Assembly: GCA_026387165.1 (NCBI GenBank)
Contig: JAPLMG010000235.1
Coordinates: 1-7,650 of the forward strand
Length of the DNA stretch: 7,650 nt
Origin: Candidatus Omnitrophota bacterium
GTDB lineage: Bacteria; Omnitrophota; Gorgyraeia; 2-01-FULL-45-10
Direction of reading: 5' to 3'
Position 1 is the first letter of the stretch, and each line of letters opens with the position of its first letter. The notes beneath the pieces are model-generated. The model saw only the letters and a program-made list of their open reading frames with translations. It was not told the origin of the DNA and did not search any database. Shown in pieces: positions 1 through 5,411 of the stretch. The translations under genes were made by a program, and so were the position numbers.

Positions 1-203
1 CCGCGCGCCTCGCGGAGTCCATAAGGAAAAAGATAGAGGCCCGTCCCATCACTGTGCGCAGAGAAAAGCATAATGTCACGGTCTCTATAGGCGTGTCGAC
101 CTATCCGAAGGACGGCATTCACGAAGAAGAGCTTGTGAAGGCCGCGGATGAGCGGCTTTACAAGGCCAAGTCCGAAGGGAGGAATAAGACGTGCGCCGGG
201 TGA
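1..203 (+). CDS. C-terminal end of a GGDEF-domain diguanylate cyclase (partial)
   Basis: This gene is cut by the left edge of the window. Reading from position 3, the frame gives about 66 residues and ends at TGA 201-203. The visible part is the last third of a GGDEF domain: an RLAESIRKKIE helix, then VTVSIGVSTYP, which is the conserved strand of diguanylate cyclases, then the closing helix AADERLYKAKSEGRNKT. The catalytic GG(D/E)EF motif lies upstream and is not visible, so activity cannot be judged. A complete enzyme would join two GTP into the second messenger c-di-GMP. The stop overlaps the start of the next GGDEF gene, so the two are probably co-transcribed and translationally coupled. 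They resemble each other through this region (RKKIE, VTVSIG, AAD..LY.AKS.G.N), which suggests an old tandem duplication or recruitment of two related cyclases. Confidence 0.88.
   Translation, partial: ARLAESIRKKIEARPITVRREKHNVTVSIGVSTYPKDGIHEEELVKAADERLYKAKSEGRNKTCAG
177..182 (+). promoter_or_regulatory. Ribosome binding site that fixes the start of the second GGDEF gene
   Basis: GGGAGG at 177-182 lies 8 nt before GTG 191. A second in-frame GTG at 200 overlaps the upstream TGA as GTGA, an arrangement typical of coupled genes, but it sits 17 nt from this Shine-Dalgarno sequence. The spacing favours GTG 191, which gives a 13-bp overlap with the preceding gene. Confidence 0.6.
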
Positions 204-1399
204 CGACGTGTCTATTGGCCTACGGTCTCTTGCTGGCAGCGTTATTTCATATCGTGCCTCCGGGCGGATTGTTTTTTTTAGTCTCCGTATTCCTGGCGGG
301 AAGTATAGCGGTAGGCTTGATCGAATATAGAGAAGGGATTCTAAGCCTTAGGATCAGCCTCGATTCTCAAATCGAAAAGGCCGACAGCGAAAAGAAGAGA
401 TTGACCGGTGAGATCAAAGGTTCAGACGATTATATATCCGAACTAAAGAATAAAGAGGCGGTGATAGTGAGCCTTTATGATGTCACGAGGAAAATGTCCC
501 GAGAGCTCACGTTCAATGAAATATTCAAAGCTTTAAGCACATTTCTTAGGGAGAATTTTATATTCAGGAAGAGCTCCCTGATAATCTTGAGAGAGGAAGG
601 AGAGGCTCTAAAGGTGAGCAAGGTATATAAAGTCTTTAAAGAGCCTCAGGATAATGAAGAAGATAAAGAGTACAATTACGACGATATAGTTAAGGCCTTT
701 TCGAAGGACAAGACAGAGATCTACATGCAGAAAGACGACGGATCAACTTTTGCGGCGATACCTCTATTAAGCGAAAACAAATTCGTCGGCATATTGACTA
801 TCGACAATCTGTCAAAAGCGGACTTCGACAGGTTCCTGATAGTCGCCATGCAGTTCGCGCTCGGGATAAAGAAGGTGCTTCTTTACGAGACGGTCGAGGA
901 GCTGGCGATAACGGACAGCCTGACGGGCCTCTACACCCGCCGGTATTTCTTTGAAAGGTTCGATGAGGAGCTGCAGAGGTCCAAACGCCATGGTTTCAAA
1001 TTTTCTTTCCTCATGATAGATATAGATGATTTCAAAAGATGCAACGACACATACGGCCATCTTGTGGGCGATGCCGTGCTGAAGGAAACGGCCCATATCG
1101 CGAAGGGGAGCACGAGAGAGATAGATCTGACGGCCCGGTACGGCGGGGAGGAGTTCTCTATCATACTGCCCGAGACGGATAGGGCCGGGGCCATGCTCGT
1201 CGCAGAAAGAATACGTAAAAAGATAGAGGAGAATATATTTACGGCCTACGATGAGAAGCTGAAGGTGACTGTGAGCATCGGCTTAGCCGTCTATCCTGAT
1301 GATTCGCAGGAAGCGCCCGACCTGATAGAGGCCGCGGATAAAGCGCTTTACGCGGCGAAGAGCTCCGGAAAAAATATTGTTTGTGAGTATAAGGAATAA
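191..1399 (+). CDS. Membrane-anchored GAF-GGDEF diguanylate cyclase
   Basis: The 402-residue product starts at GTG 191 (RBS GGGAGG). Two hydrophobic stretches at residues 7-22 and 25-44 should anchor it in the inner membrane. A charged, probably coiled-coil linker follows (about 50-90), then a GAF-like sensor domain (about 91-235, with the typical strand AAIPLLSENKFVGILTIDN), then a GGDEF domain (about 240-398). Conserved features are all present: DSLTGLYTRRYF at the domain entrance, the metal-binding Asp277 in DIDDFK, and the active-site loop GGEEF at 318-322. An RxxD inhibitory site (REID, 309-312) sits five residues before the loop. By family knowledge this should be an active enzyme making c-di-GMP with product feedback inhibition. 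The GAF ligand cannot be predicted. The gene overlaps the upstream cyclase and is followed by nearly 300 bp of repeats, which probably ends the unit. Confidence 0.93.
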   Translation: MRRVTTCLLAYGLLLAALFHIVPPGGLFFLVSVFLAGSIAVGLIEYREGILSLRISLDSQIEKADSEKKRLTGEIKGSDDYISELKNKEAVIVSLYDVTRKMSRELTFNEIFKALSTFLRENFIFRKSSLIILREEGEALKVSKVYKVFKEPQDNEEDKEYNYDDIVKAFSKDKTEIYMQKDDGSTFAAIPLLSENKFVGILTIDNLSKADFDRFLIVAMQFALGIKKVLLYETVEELAITDSLTGLYTRRYFFERFDEELQRSKRHGFKFSFLMIDIDDFKRCNDTYGHLVGDAVLKETAHIAKGSTREIDLTARYGGEEFSIILPETDRAGAMLVAERIRKKIEENIFTAYDEKLKVTVSIGLAVYPDDSQEAPDLIEAADKALYAAKSSGKNIVCEYKE

Positions 1400-1409
1400 A
1401 TAGTATAAT
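1381..1409 (+). promoter_or_regulatory. Candidate sigma70-type promoter at the end of the cyclase gene
   Basis: TTGTGA (1381-1386, 4 of 6 matches to TTGACA) and a perfect TATAAT (1404-1409) are separated by exactly 17 bp. The -35 element lies inside the last codons of the cyclase. Transcription would begin near 1416 and run through the hairpin-rich repeats towards the ROK kinase, giving a leader of roughly 280 nt. This is pattern matching only. The nearest downstream gene is far away, and a second TATAAT sits closer to it. Confidence 0.35.
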
Positions 1410-1414
1410 ATCGC

Positions 1415-1480
1415 GGTCATTGTGAGGAGGGCGATTGCTTCATCCGTCATTGCGAGGAGGGCGAAGCCCGTCGAAGCCCC
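1415..1480. repeat. Degenerate CATTGCGAG-family repeat, two units
   Basis: Two adjacent units carry the core CATTGTGAGGAG (1418-1429) and CATTGCGAGGAG (1448-1459). The first is followed by GGCGATTGCTTC; the second runs into GGCGAAGCCCGTCGAAGCCCC. The same core occurs at 2911 and 2938 inside lptD and at 7292 and 7329 before the last gene, so this is a dispersed family. Such repeats are widespread in intergenic DNA of many uncultured bacteria. These copies have lost part of their symmetry. Confidence 0.8.
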
Positions 1481-1518
1481 TCGACGAAAAAGACATTTTG
1501 AGATTCGATCTTTGCTTA

Positions 1519-1649
1519 CCCCTCACCCTTGCCCTCTCCCCTAAAGGGGAGAGGGGATTTCCTCATACTTTTCTTCCCCCTTTAGGGGAGAGGGGATTTC
1601 CTCATAATTTCCTCTCCCCCAAAGGGGGAGAGGATTAAGGTGAGGGGGG
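1519..1649. repeat. Multi-hairpin palindromic repeat block (CTCTCCCC type)
   Basis: The outer arms CCCTCACCCTTGCCCTCTCC and a right arm ending AAGGTGAGGG are imperfect reverse complements, so the whole 131-bp block can fold on itself. Inside are two perfect 10-bp hairpins: CCCTCTCCCC/TAAA/GGGGAGAGGG (1532-1555) and CCTCTCCCCC/AAA/GGGGGAGAGG (1611-1633), with a weaker CCCC/TTTA/GGGG hairpin between (1577-1588). A 22-bp segment (1546-1567) is repeated exactly at 1585-1606, a 39-bp period, so the block probably grew by internal duplication. It has no coding potential worth calling. With the preceding CATTGCGAG units it fills most of the 1400-1696 gap. Confidence 0.85.
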
Positions 1650-1653
1650 AATT

Positions 1654-1682
1654 GTGCTAATTTGGACAGCAGTGAGTATAAT
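1654..1682 (+). promoter_or_regulatory. Perfect -10 box just upstream of the ROK kinase
   Basis: TATAAT at 1677-1682 is a perfect -10 hexamer. At 17-bp spacing the -35 position reads GTGCTA (1654-1659), only 3 of 6 matches. Transcription would start near 1689, about 8 nt before ATG 1697. The message would be almost leaderless, which fits the absence of a visible Shine-Dalgarno sequence in front of that ATG. It is tentative because of the weak -35. Confidence 0.4.
1656..1671 (+). repeat. 16-bp motif shared with 6804-6819 (copy 1)
   Basis: GCTAATTTGGACAGCA occurs here and, identically, at 6804-6819. Both copies lie a few bases downstream of a palindromic repeat and a short way upstream of a start codon (25 nt here, 11 nt there). 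It does not match a promoter arrangement that would serve the following gene. It may be a residue of the mobile repeat or a separate regulatory site. Confidence 0.6.
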
Positions 1683-1696
1683 ACTACATTAAATTT

Positions 1697-2698
1697 ATGC
1701 GATATTCAGTAGGCGTAGACATAGGCGGCACAAATATAAAGTTAGCTCTCTGCGACAAAAAAGCCCGTTTAAGAGGCAAGAGAACTTTTTCGACAACCGG
1801 CTTTAAAGATAGAAGCGCTCTCATAGACGGCATAGTAAGCCGGATCGAAGAGCTCATTTCAGGTGCCGGCCTCAAGAAAAGAGAGATAATAGGCGTCGGC
1901 ATAGGAGCGCCCGGAGCGGTCGATATCAGAACGGGCACGGTCCATTACCTTACCAACATCCCCGACTGGCGCGAAGTTCCTCTGGGTAATACGCTGAAGA
2001 AGAGGTTGGGTATTCCGGTATTCGTCGATAATGATGTAAATGTTATGGCGCTGGGGGAAGTTTACTTTGGTGCAGGCAAAGGCGCTGTCAACATGCTCTG
2101 TATCACGCTCGGCACCGGGGTCGGCGGAGGGCTTATACTGGATGGGAAGTTATACAGAGGTTCAAGCTACGCGGCAGGCGAGTTTGGACATATTCCTATA
2201 AATATCGACGGGCCGAAATGTAAATGCGGTTCATGGGCGTGTGTCGAGGCCTATGCCGGAAACAGCTATATCGTAAAGGACGTGATCGCTCGAATCAGGT
2301 CGGGCCAAAAGACACTCATAACGAAGCTTGTCGAAGGAGACCTTTCGAAGGTCACGCCCGAGATAATAAGCGAGGCCGCCCGCAAAAATGACAAGTTCGC
2401 AAAGCAAGTCTGGATCGATGTCGGCCAAATGATAGGGATCGGCCTTGCCGGAGTCGTAAATTTATTGAATGTGGAAAAGATAGTTATAGGCGGCGGAGTT
2501 GCCGGGGCCGGCAAGAGGCTGTTCGATTCGATAAAGAAGGCTATTAAACTGAGAGCGATGAAGCTGCCGGCGAAGACCGTAAAGATCGTAAAAGCAAAGC
2601 TCGGTTATGACGCGGGATTGATCGGCGCCGCGACGCTTGTTTTGTACGAATTGCATCACACCCCGTGGCGCACTCCCCGGGGTAATAGCTTAGCATAA
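1697..2698 (+). CDS. ROK-family sugar kinase, probably glucokinase
   Basis: The 333-residue product has the full set of ROK motifs. The ATP phosphate loop is DIGGTNIK (8-15), the catalytic Asp113 lies in DNDVN, and the second nucleotide loop is LGTGVGGG (138-145). The substrate and zinc region contains GEFGH (Glu162, His165) and CKCGSWACVE with Cys175, Cys177 and Cys182. The usual CxCGxxGCxE has Ala for the third Gly here. The protein would phosphorylate glucose or a related hexose with ATP in the cytoplasm, but ROK members also act on fructose, allose or N-acetylmannosamine, so the exact substrate is uncertain. The start is ATG 1697, which has no clear RBS. The normal ROK fold ends near Leu319; the last 14 residues (HHTPWRTPRGNSLA) and the stop are encoded in one arm of an inverted repeat. 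The product could supply hexose phosphate to the sugar-nucleotide genes downstream. Confidence 0.9.
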   Translation: MRYSVGVDIGGTNIKLALCDKKARLRGKRTFSTTGFKDRSALIDGIVSRIEELISGAGLKKREIIGVGIGAPGAVDIRTGTVHYLTNIPDWREVPLGNTLKKRLGIPVFVDNDVNVMALGEVYFGAGKGAVNMLCITLGTGVGGGLILDGKLYRGSSYAAGEFGHIPINIDGPKCKCGSWACVEAYAGNSYIVKDVIARIRSGQKTLITKLVEGDLSKVTPEIISEAARKNDKFAKQVWIDVGQMIGIGLAGVVNLLNVEKIVIGGGVAGAGKRLFDSIKKAIKLRAMKLPAKTVKIVKAKLGYDAGLIGAATLVLYELHHTPWRTPRGNSLA

Positions 2699-2852
2699 AG
2701 AAGAAACTCAATATGTCATTCCCGCGAAGCTTGTCCCCGCGAAAGCGGGGAGCGGGAATCTACGACGATCATTATGTTCATTCGGGAATGACAGTTTTTC
2801 TTATTCCGTCGGAGTACTTTTTTACGCTAAACTAATACACCCCGGGGGTGTG
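2657..2852. repeat. Composite element: long imperfect inverted repeat around a CATTCCCGC hairpin
   Basis: The left arm 2657-2699 and right arm 2821-2852 are imperfect reverse complements. CACACCCC (2657-2664) pairs exactly with GGGGTGTG (2845-2852). The segment 2675-2699 pairs with 2821-2847 with three mismatches and a 2-base gap, and includes CCCCGGGG on both sides. Between them sits a second palindrome, TGTCATTCCCG (2714-2724) against CGGGAATGACA (2783-2793), with an inner CCCCGC/GAAA/GCGGGG hairpin (2735-2750). The element covers the C-terminal codons of the ROK kinase and almost reaches the lptD start. It has no room for a transposase, so it would be a non-autonomous, MITE- or REP-like unit. 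Confidence 0.7.
2714..2799 (+). terminator. Possible Rho-independent terminator after the ROK kinase
   Basis: The 11-bp outer stem (2714-2724 with 2783-2793) closes a branched hairpin that contains the very stable CCCCGCGAAAGCGGGG stem-loop. It is followed by G and a run of five T (2795-2799). The loop is long for a classic terminator, and the structure belongs to a dispersed repeat, so termination would be a secondary role. Confidence 0.4.
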
Positions 2853-2869
2853 GTTAGGTTATTGAAAGC

Positions 2870-2874
2870 AAGGA
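2870..2874 (+). promoter_or_regulatory. Ribosome binding site that places the lptD start at 2883
   Basis: AAGGA at 2870-2874 is 8 nt before ATG 2883. The further-upstream GTG 2850 falls inside the arm of the inverted repeat and has no RBS. The downstream ATG 2904 has only A-rich sequence before it. ATG 2883 is therefore the best start. Confidence 0.65.
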
Positions 2875-2882
2875 TTAGAAGA

Positions 2883-5204
2883 ATGCTGCGAAAAATCAAA
2901 ATAATGTCATCATTGCGAGGCCGCAATTCTTCCTCGTCATTGCGAGGCCCGAAGGGCCGAAGCAATCTCATTATAGCCTGCGGTCTAATTCTGCTTTCCG
3001 CATCGGCCTACACGGCCTTTGCTGAAGAGATGAAGCCGAAGGCGCCGATAGTCGTCAATGGCGACAAAGTCGAGTACTTCCACGAAGAGAAGAAGGTCAT
3101 CGGCACAGGCAATATCTCCATTGACTACGAAGACGTCAAGCTTACCTGTAAACAGGTCACGGTCTATCTTGACACCCGCGAGGCCATCGCGGAGGGCGAT
3201 GTCAAGATCGCGCAAAAAGATATGTATCTTACCGGCGATAGAATAAACTACAATTTTGACAAAAGGACCGGCAGGGCGATCGACGCCTATGTTAATTACG
3301 TTCCTTTCTACGGCAAATCCAAGGATGTCCGGAAGGTCAGCGAAAATCAGACGAATATAGAGCGCGGGTATATTACCACCTGCGACCTTGAGAAGCCGCA
3401 TTACAGGGTACAGGCCAAGCAGGTCAGGATATACACGGATGATAAGGTTATCGCCAGGCATATCCTGTTATTCGTCGGCAATATTCCCATCATGTATCTG
3501 CCTTATTACGTCCAGCCTCTTAAAGACAGGTCAACCGGCATCACTACCATGGCGGGCCATGACTCCGATTGGGGCTATTACGCGTTGAACTCGCTTAAAT
3601 TCGATTATGGTGAAATGTTTAAAGGACGTTGGAGACTTGATTACAGGACCAAGAACGGCCTGGCGTTCGGAGTCGATGATAATTATAAGTTGCCGGGCAT
3701 GGGCGACGGCGCCGTAAGATTCTATTATGCCGATGAAGACAATAAATATTTTTCCTACGAACCTACAGGTATACACGAAGGCAAATACAGGCTCCAGGTC
3801 AGACATAAATGGCAGATCAATGACGATACTCTCGCGATGTTGGAACTTAATAAAGTGCGCGACGACAATTTCATGAAGTATTATTTCGAAAGGGAATGGG
3901 AGGAGCAGGGGCAGCCGGATAATTATCTTTCCATTATCACCACAAAAGAAGATTACACCACTACGTTTGGAGCCAGGGTCAGGTTGGATAAATATTACGA
4001 TGTGGTCCAGCGTCTGCCCGAATACATCATAGACATACCGCAGTATAATATCAAATACAAAGGCGGAAGTTCTCCTCTTTACTATAACATGCGCTCTACC
4101 GGTGTGTACCTGCAAAAAACATTCCGCGACACCTCAACTATAGGCCCGCAGCAGAAAGACCTGGATGTTATAAGGCTCGATACCTATCACAGGCTCAATT
4201 ATCCGGTAAAATTATTCAAAGCTTTGAGTACTACGCCATATGCCGCAGTGCGCCAGACTTTCTATTCGAGGAACGCGCTGGGGCGGACAAATATAGTCAG
4301 GGGCGTCTTTAGCGCGGGAGTGGATAACTCAATAAAATTCTATAAGCTCTACGACGTTAATACGAACGCGCTGGATCTCAATATAAACAAATTGAGGCAC
4401 ATAGTGACCCCGATGGCGAATTACTACTACACTTATAGGCCGACTGTCAGCAGAGATACACTCATGCAATTCGACGAAATAGACGCGATCGCGGAACAGA
4501 ATGGGATACTATTATCCATCGAAAATAAACTGCAGACAAAAAGAGGCGGGGCCTCCGTTGATATCGTAGATTTTATCATAAGTACCGATCTTCAATTTAA
4601 CCTTAAAGACAGCGTCTTTCCCGAATTTGATGATTCCAGTTACAAGGACCCGAAATTCAAATCCGTCGATATGCAATTGGAGCTGACTCCATATCCCTGG
4701 ATCTACTCGCTTGCCAAGATGAGGATAGATACAAAGCAAGGGCTGCCTGATTCGGCGAGCATAGATTTTGTTGGAGGCAAAGAAGTCGACAGGTCGCTCG
4801 CCTTCGGTTACAGATATGAACGCTCTTTCGATCCGTCTATCCCCGCTGATCCGGATACAAACGGAAATATCGTCAATTACCTGACGACCGATCTTATCTA
4901 TAAGCTCAACGAATTCTGGAAAGCGCGTATTTATTGGCGCGCCAATCTGAACAAGGGCTATATTGATGAACAGGAATACACCATATTCAGGGACCTTCAC
5001 TGCTGGACGCTGGAATTTACATACGATATAAGGCCGTATCAGAACAACAAGACTATAAGCGACCAGATATTCTGGTTTGCTTTGCGCCTCAAGGCATTCC
5101 CCGATCAGCCTCTCGGACTAAGAAGGTCGTACTCCAGGAGCAGGGCAGGGCAGCCCGGCGACCCGAACTTCACCGAGCGCCAGTCTGTCGGCTTCTCACG
5201 ATAA
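2883..5204 (+). CDS. lptD: LPS assembly outer-membrane protein LptD
   Basis: From ATG 2883 the product has 773 residues, close to the usual size of LptD (also called OstA or Imp). LptD is the outer-membrane barrel that, with LptE, inserts lipopolysaccharide into the outer leaflet. It begins with a signal peptide whose hydrophobic core LIIACGLILLSASAYTAFA (29-47) ends in a signal peptidase I site AFA|EE. A periplasmic OstA/LptA-like beta domain follows (about 55-145), with the typical VNGDKVEYFHEEKKVIGTGN. Next is the LptD signature around ITTCDLEKPHYRVQAKQVRI and GNIPIMYLPYY (about 165-205), then a long aromatic beta-barrel region to the end. Mature cysteines are Cys89, Cys167 and Cys707. By position, 167 and 707 correspond to the inter-domain disulfide cysteines of E. 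coli LptD, by inference. The segment 2904-2966 inside the signal peptide is repeat-derived. No lptE is visible nearby. The terminal residues VGFSR are not the usual aromatic end of a barrel protein. Confidence 0.92.
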   Translation: MLRKIKIMSSLRGRNSSSSLRGPKGRSNLIIACGLILLSASAYTAFAEEMKPKAPIVVNGDKVEYFHEEKKVIGTGNISIDYEDVKLTCKQVTVYLDTREAIAEGDVKIAQKDMYLTGDRINYNFDKRTGRAIDAYVNYVPFYGKSKDVRKVSENQTNIERGYITTCDLEKPHYRVQAKQVRIYTDDKVIARHILLFVGNIPIMYLPYYVQPLKDRSTGITTMAGHDSDWGYYALNSLKFDYGEMFKGRWRLDYRTKNGLAFGVDDNYKLPGMGDGAVRFYYADEDNKYFSYEPTGIHEGKYRLQVRHKWQINDDTLAMLELNKVRDDNFMKYYFEREWEEQGQPDNYLSIITTKEDYTTTFGARVRLDKYYDVVQRLPEYIIDIPQYNIKYKGGSSPLYYNMRSTGVYLQKTFRDTSTIGPQQKDLDVIRLDTYHRLNYPVKLFKALSTTPYAAVRQTFYSRNALGRTNIVRGVFSAGVDNSIKFYKLYDVNTNALDLNINKLRHIVTPMANYYYTYRPTVSRDTLMQFDEIDAIAEQNGILLSIENKLQTKRGGASVDIVDFIISTDLQFNLKDSVFPEFDDSSYKDPKFKSVDMQLELTPYPWIYSLAKMRIDTKQGLPDSASIDFVGGKEVDRSLAFGYRYERSFDPSIPADPDTNGNIVNYLTTDLIYKLNEFWKARIYWRANLNKGYIDEQEYTIFRDLHCWTLEFTYDIRPYQNNKTISDQIFWFALRLKAFPDQPLGLRRSYSRSRAGQPGDPNFTERQSVGFSR
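2905..2969. repeat. CATTGCGAG-family repeat inside the lptD signal peptide
   Basis: A truncated unit (CATTGCGAGG at 2911-2920) is followed by a full unit, 2935-2969: CGTCATTGCGAGG, a GGCCC/GAA/GGGCC hairpin (2946-2958), then GAAGCAATCTC. The same family occurs at 1415-1480 and 7290-7361 in non-coding DNA. Here it is read in frame as a Ser/Arg-rich segment (SSLRGRNSSSSLRGPKGRSN) between the basic start and the hydrophobic core of the signal peptide. Confidence 0.85.
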
Positions 5205-5324
5205 AAATGGGGTCTGTCCCCGCAAGTTGAAGGGGTCTGACCCAACGCGTCTATCACGTCGTGAATGGGTCTGACCCCAAAGAAATTGTTGAATGCTGAA
5301 TGGGTCAGTCAGACCCCATTTTTT
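5203..5324. repeat. GGGTCTGACCC palindrome cluster, REP-like, overlapping the lptD stop
   Basis: Four copies of a GGGTC-TGACCC type palindrome lie at 5209-5221 (variant GTCCCC), 5232-5243, 5267-5278 and 5302-5317. The outer ends are a perfect 14-bp inverted repeat, AAAAATGGGGTCTG (5203-5216) against CAGACCCCATTTTT (5310-5323), enclosing 93 bp. The left end begins on the last two bases of the lptD TAA codon. Repeats of this sequence type resemble bacterial REP/BIME elements, which are moved by RayT/TnpA-REP (Y1) transposases; none is encoded in this window. The T6 run at the right end means the structure could also terminate lptD transcription. Confidence 0.8.
5302..5324 (+). terminator. Probable transcription terminator downstream of lptD
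   Basis: The stem GGGTC/AGTCA/GACCC (5302-5316) is followed by CA and six T (5319-5324). This is the right end of the REP-like cluster, and the stem is extended if the distal left end at 5203-5216 pairs instead. It separates lptD from the ugd promoter immediately downstream. It is short, so efficiency is uncertain. Confidence 0.45.
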
Positions 5325-5327
5325 CTA

Positions 5328-5356
5328 TAGACCTCCCGCCCCGTCAATGATATAAT
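5328..5356 (+). promoter_or_regulatory. Promoter for ugd
   Basis: TAGACC (5328-5333, 4 of 6 matches to TTGACA), a 17-bp spacer and a perfect TATAAT (5351-5356) predict a start near 5363. This lies about 49 nt ahead of ugd ATG 5412 and right after a probable terminator, which fits an independent transcription unit. The assignment is by consensus only. Confidence 0.55.
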
Positions 5357-5366
5357 GCATAAACGG

Positions 5367-5389
5367 AAAATAGTGACTGTCACTATTTT
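5367..5389. promoter_or_regulatory. Perfect 23-bp palindrome just downstream of the ugd promoter
   Basis: AAAATAGTGAC / T / GTCACTATTTT is an exact 11-bp inverted repeat with a single central base. It spans about +5 to +27 relative to the predicted start. The placement suits an operator bound by a dimeric repressor. Its design (A/T-rich ends, central TGACTGTCA) also resembles the GGGTCTGACCC repeats next door, so it may instead be a diverged REP unit. As RNA the 1-nt loop is unfavourable, which argues for a DNA-level role. The RBS AAGGA (5401-5405) and ugd start follow. Confidence 0.6.
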
Positions 5390-5411
5390 CACCATAATAT
5401 AAGGACATCAT

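Noticed and set aside
1435..1638. Open reading frame of 67 codons in the gap after the cyclase
   Set aside because: It lies entirely in palindromic repeat sequence, encodes a low-complexity peptide with repeated LSPKGERGFPH units, and has no RBS or recognisable family.
1415..1649. CRISPR array
   Set aside because: The repeats are palindromic, vary in sequence and spacing, lack unique equal-length spacers, and occur at several scattered loci. No cas gene is present.
2789..2838. Promoter for lptD in the right half of the composite repeat
   Set aside because: Possible elements such as TAATAC (2833-2838) have no -35 hexamer at suitable spacing, so I could not support a site.
2850..2882. Upstream GTG start for lptD
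   Set aside because: The codon lies in the right arm of an inverted repeat and lacks an RBS. ATG 2883 has AAGGA at good spacing.
2967..2984. Lipobox-like IIAC in the LptD signal peptide, suggesting a lipoprotein
   Set aside because: The hydrophobic stretch before the Cys is too short and continues well beyond it. The AFA|EE site is a better signal peptidase I site, and LptD proteins are not lipoproteins.
2985..5000. Several long antisense open frames within lptD (2985-3461, 3531-4115, 4512-5000)
   Set aside because: They are shadows of the coding frame on the other strand, with no recognisable domain and no start signals. The + strand protein has clear homology throughout.
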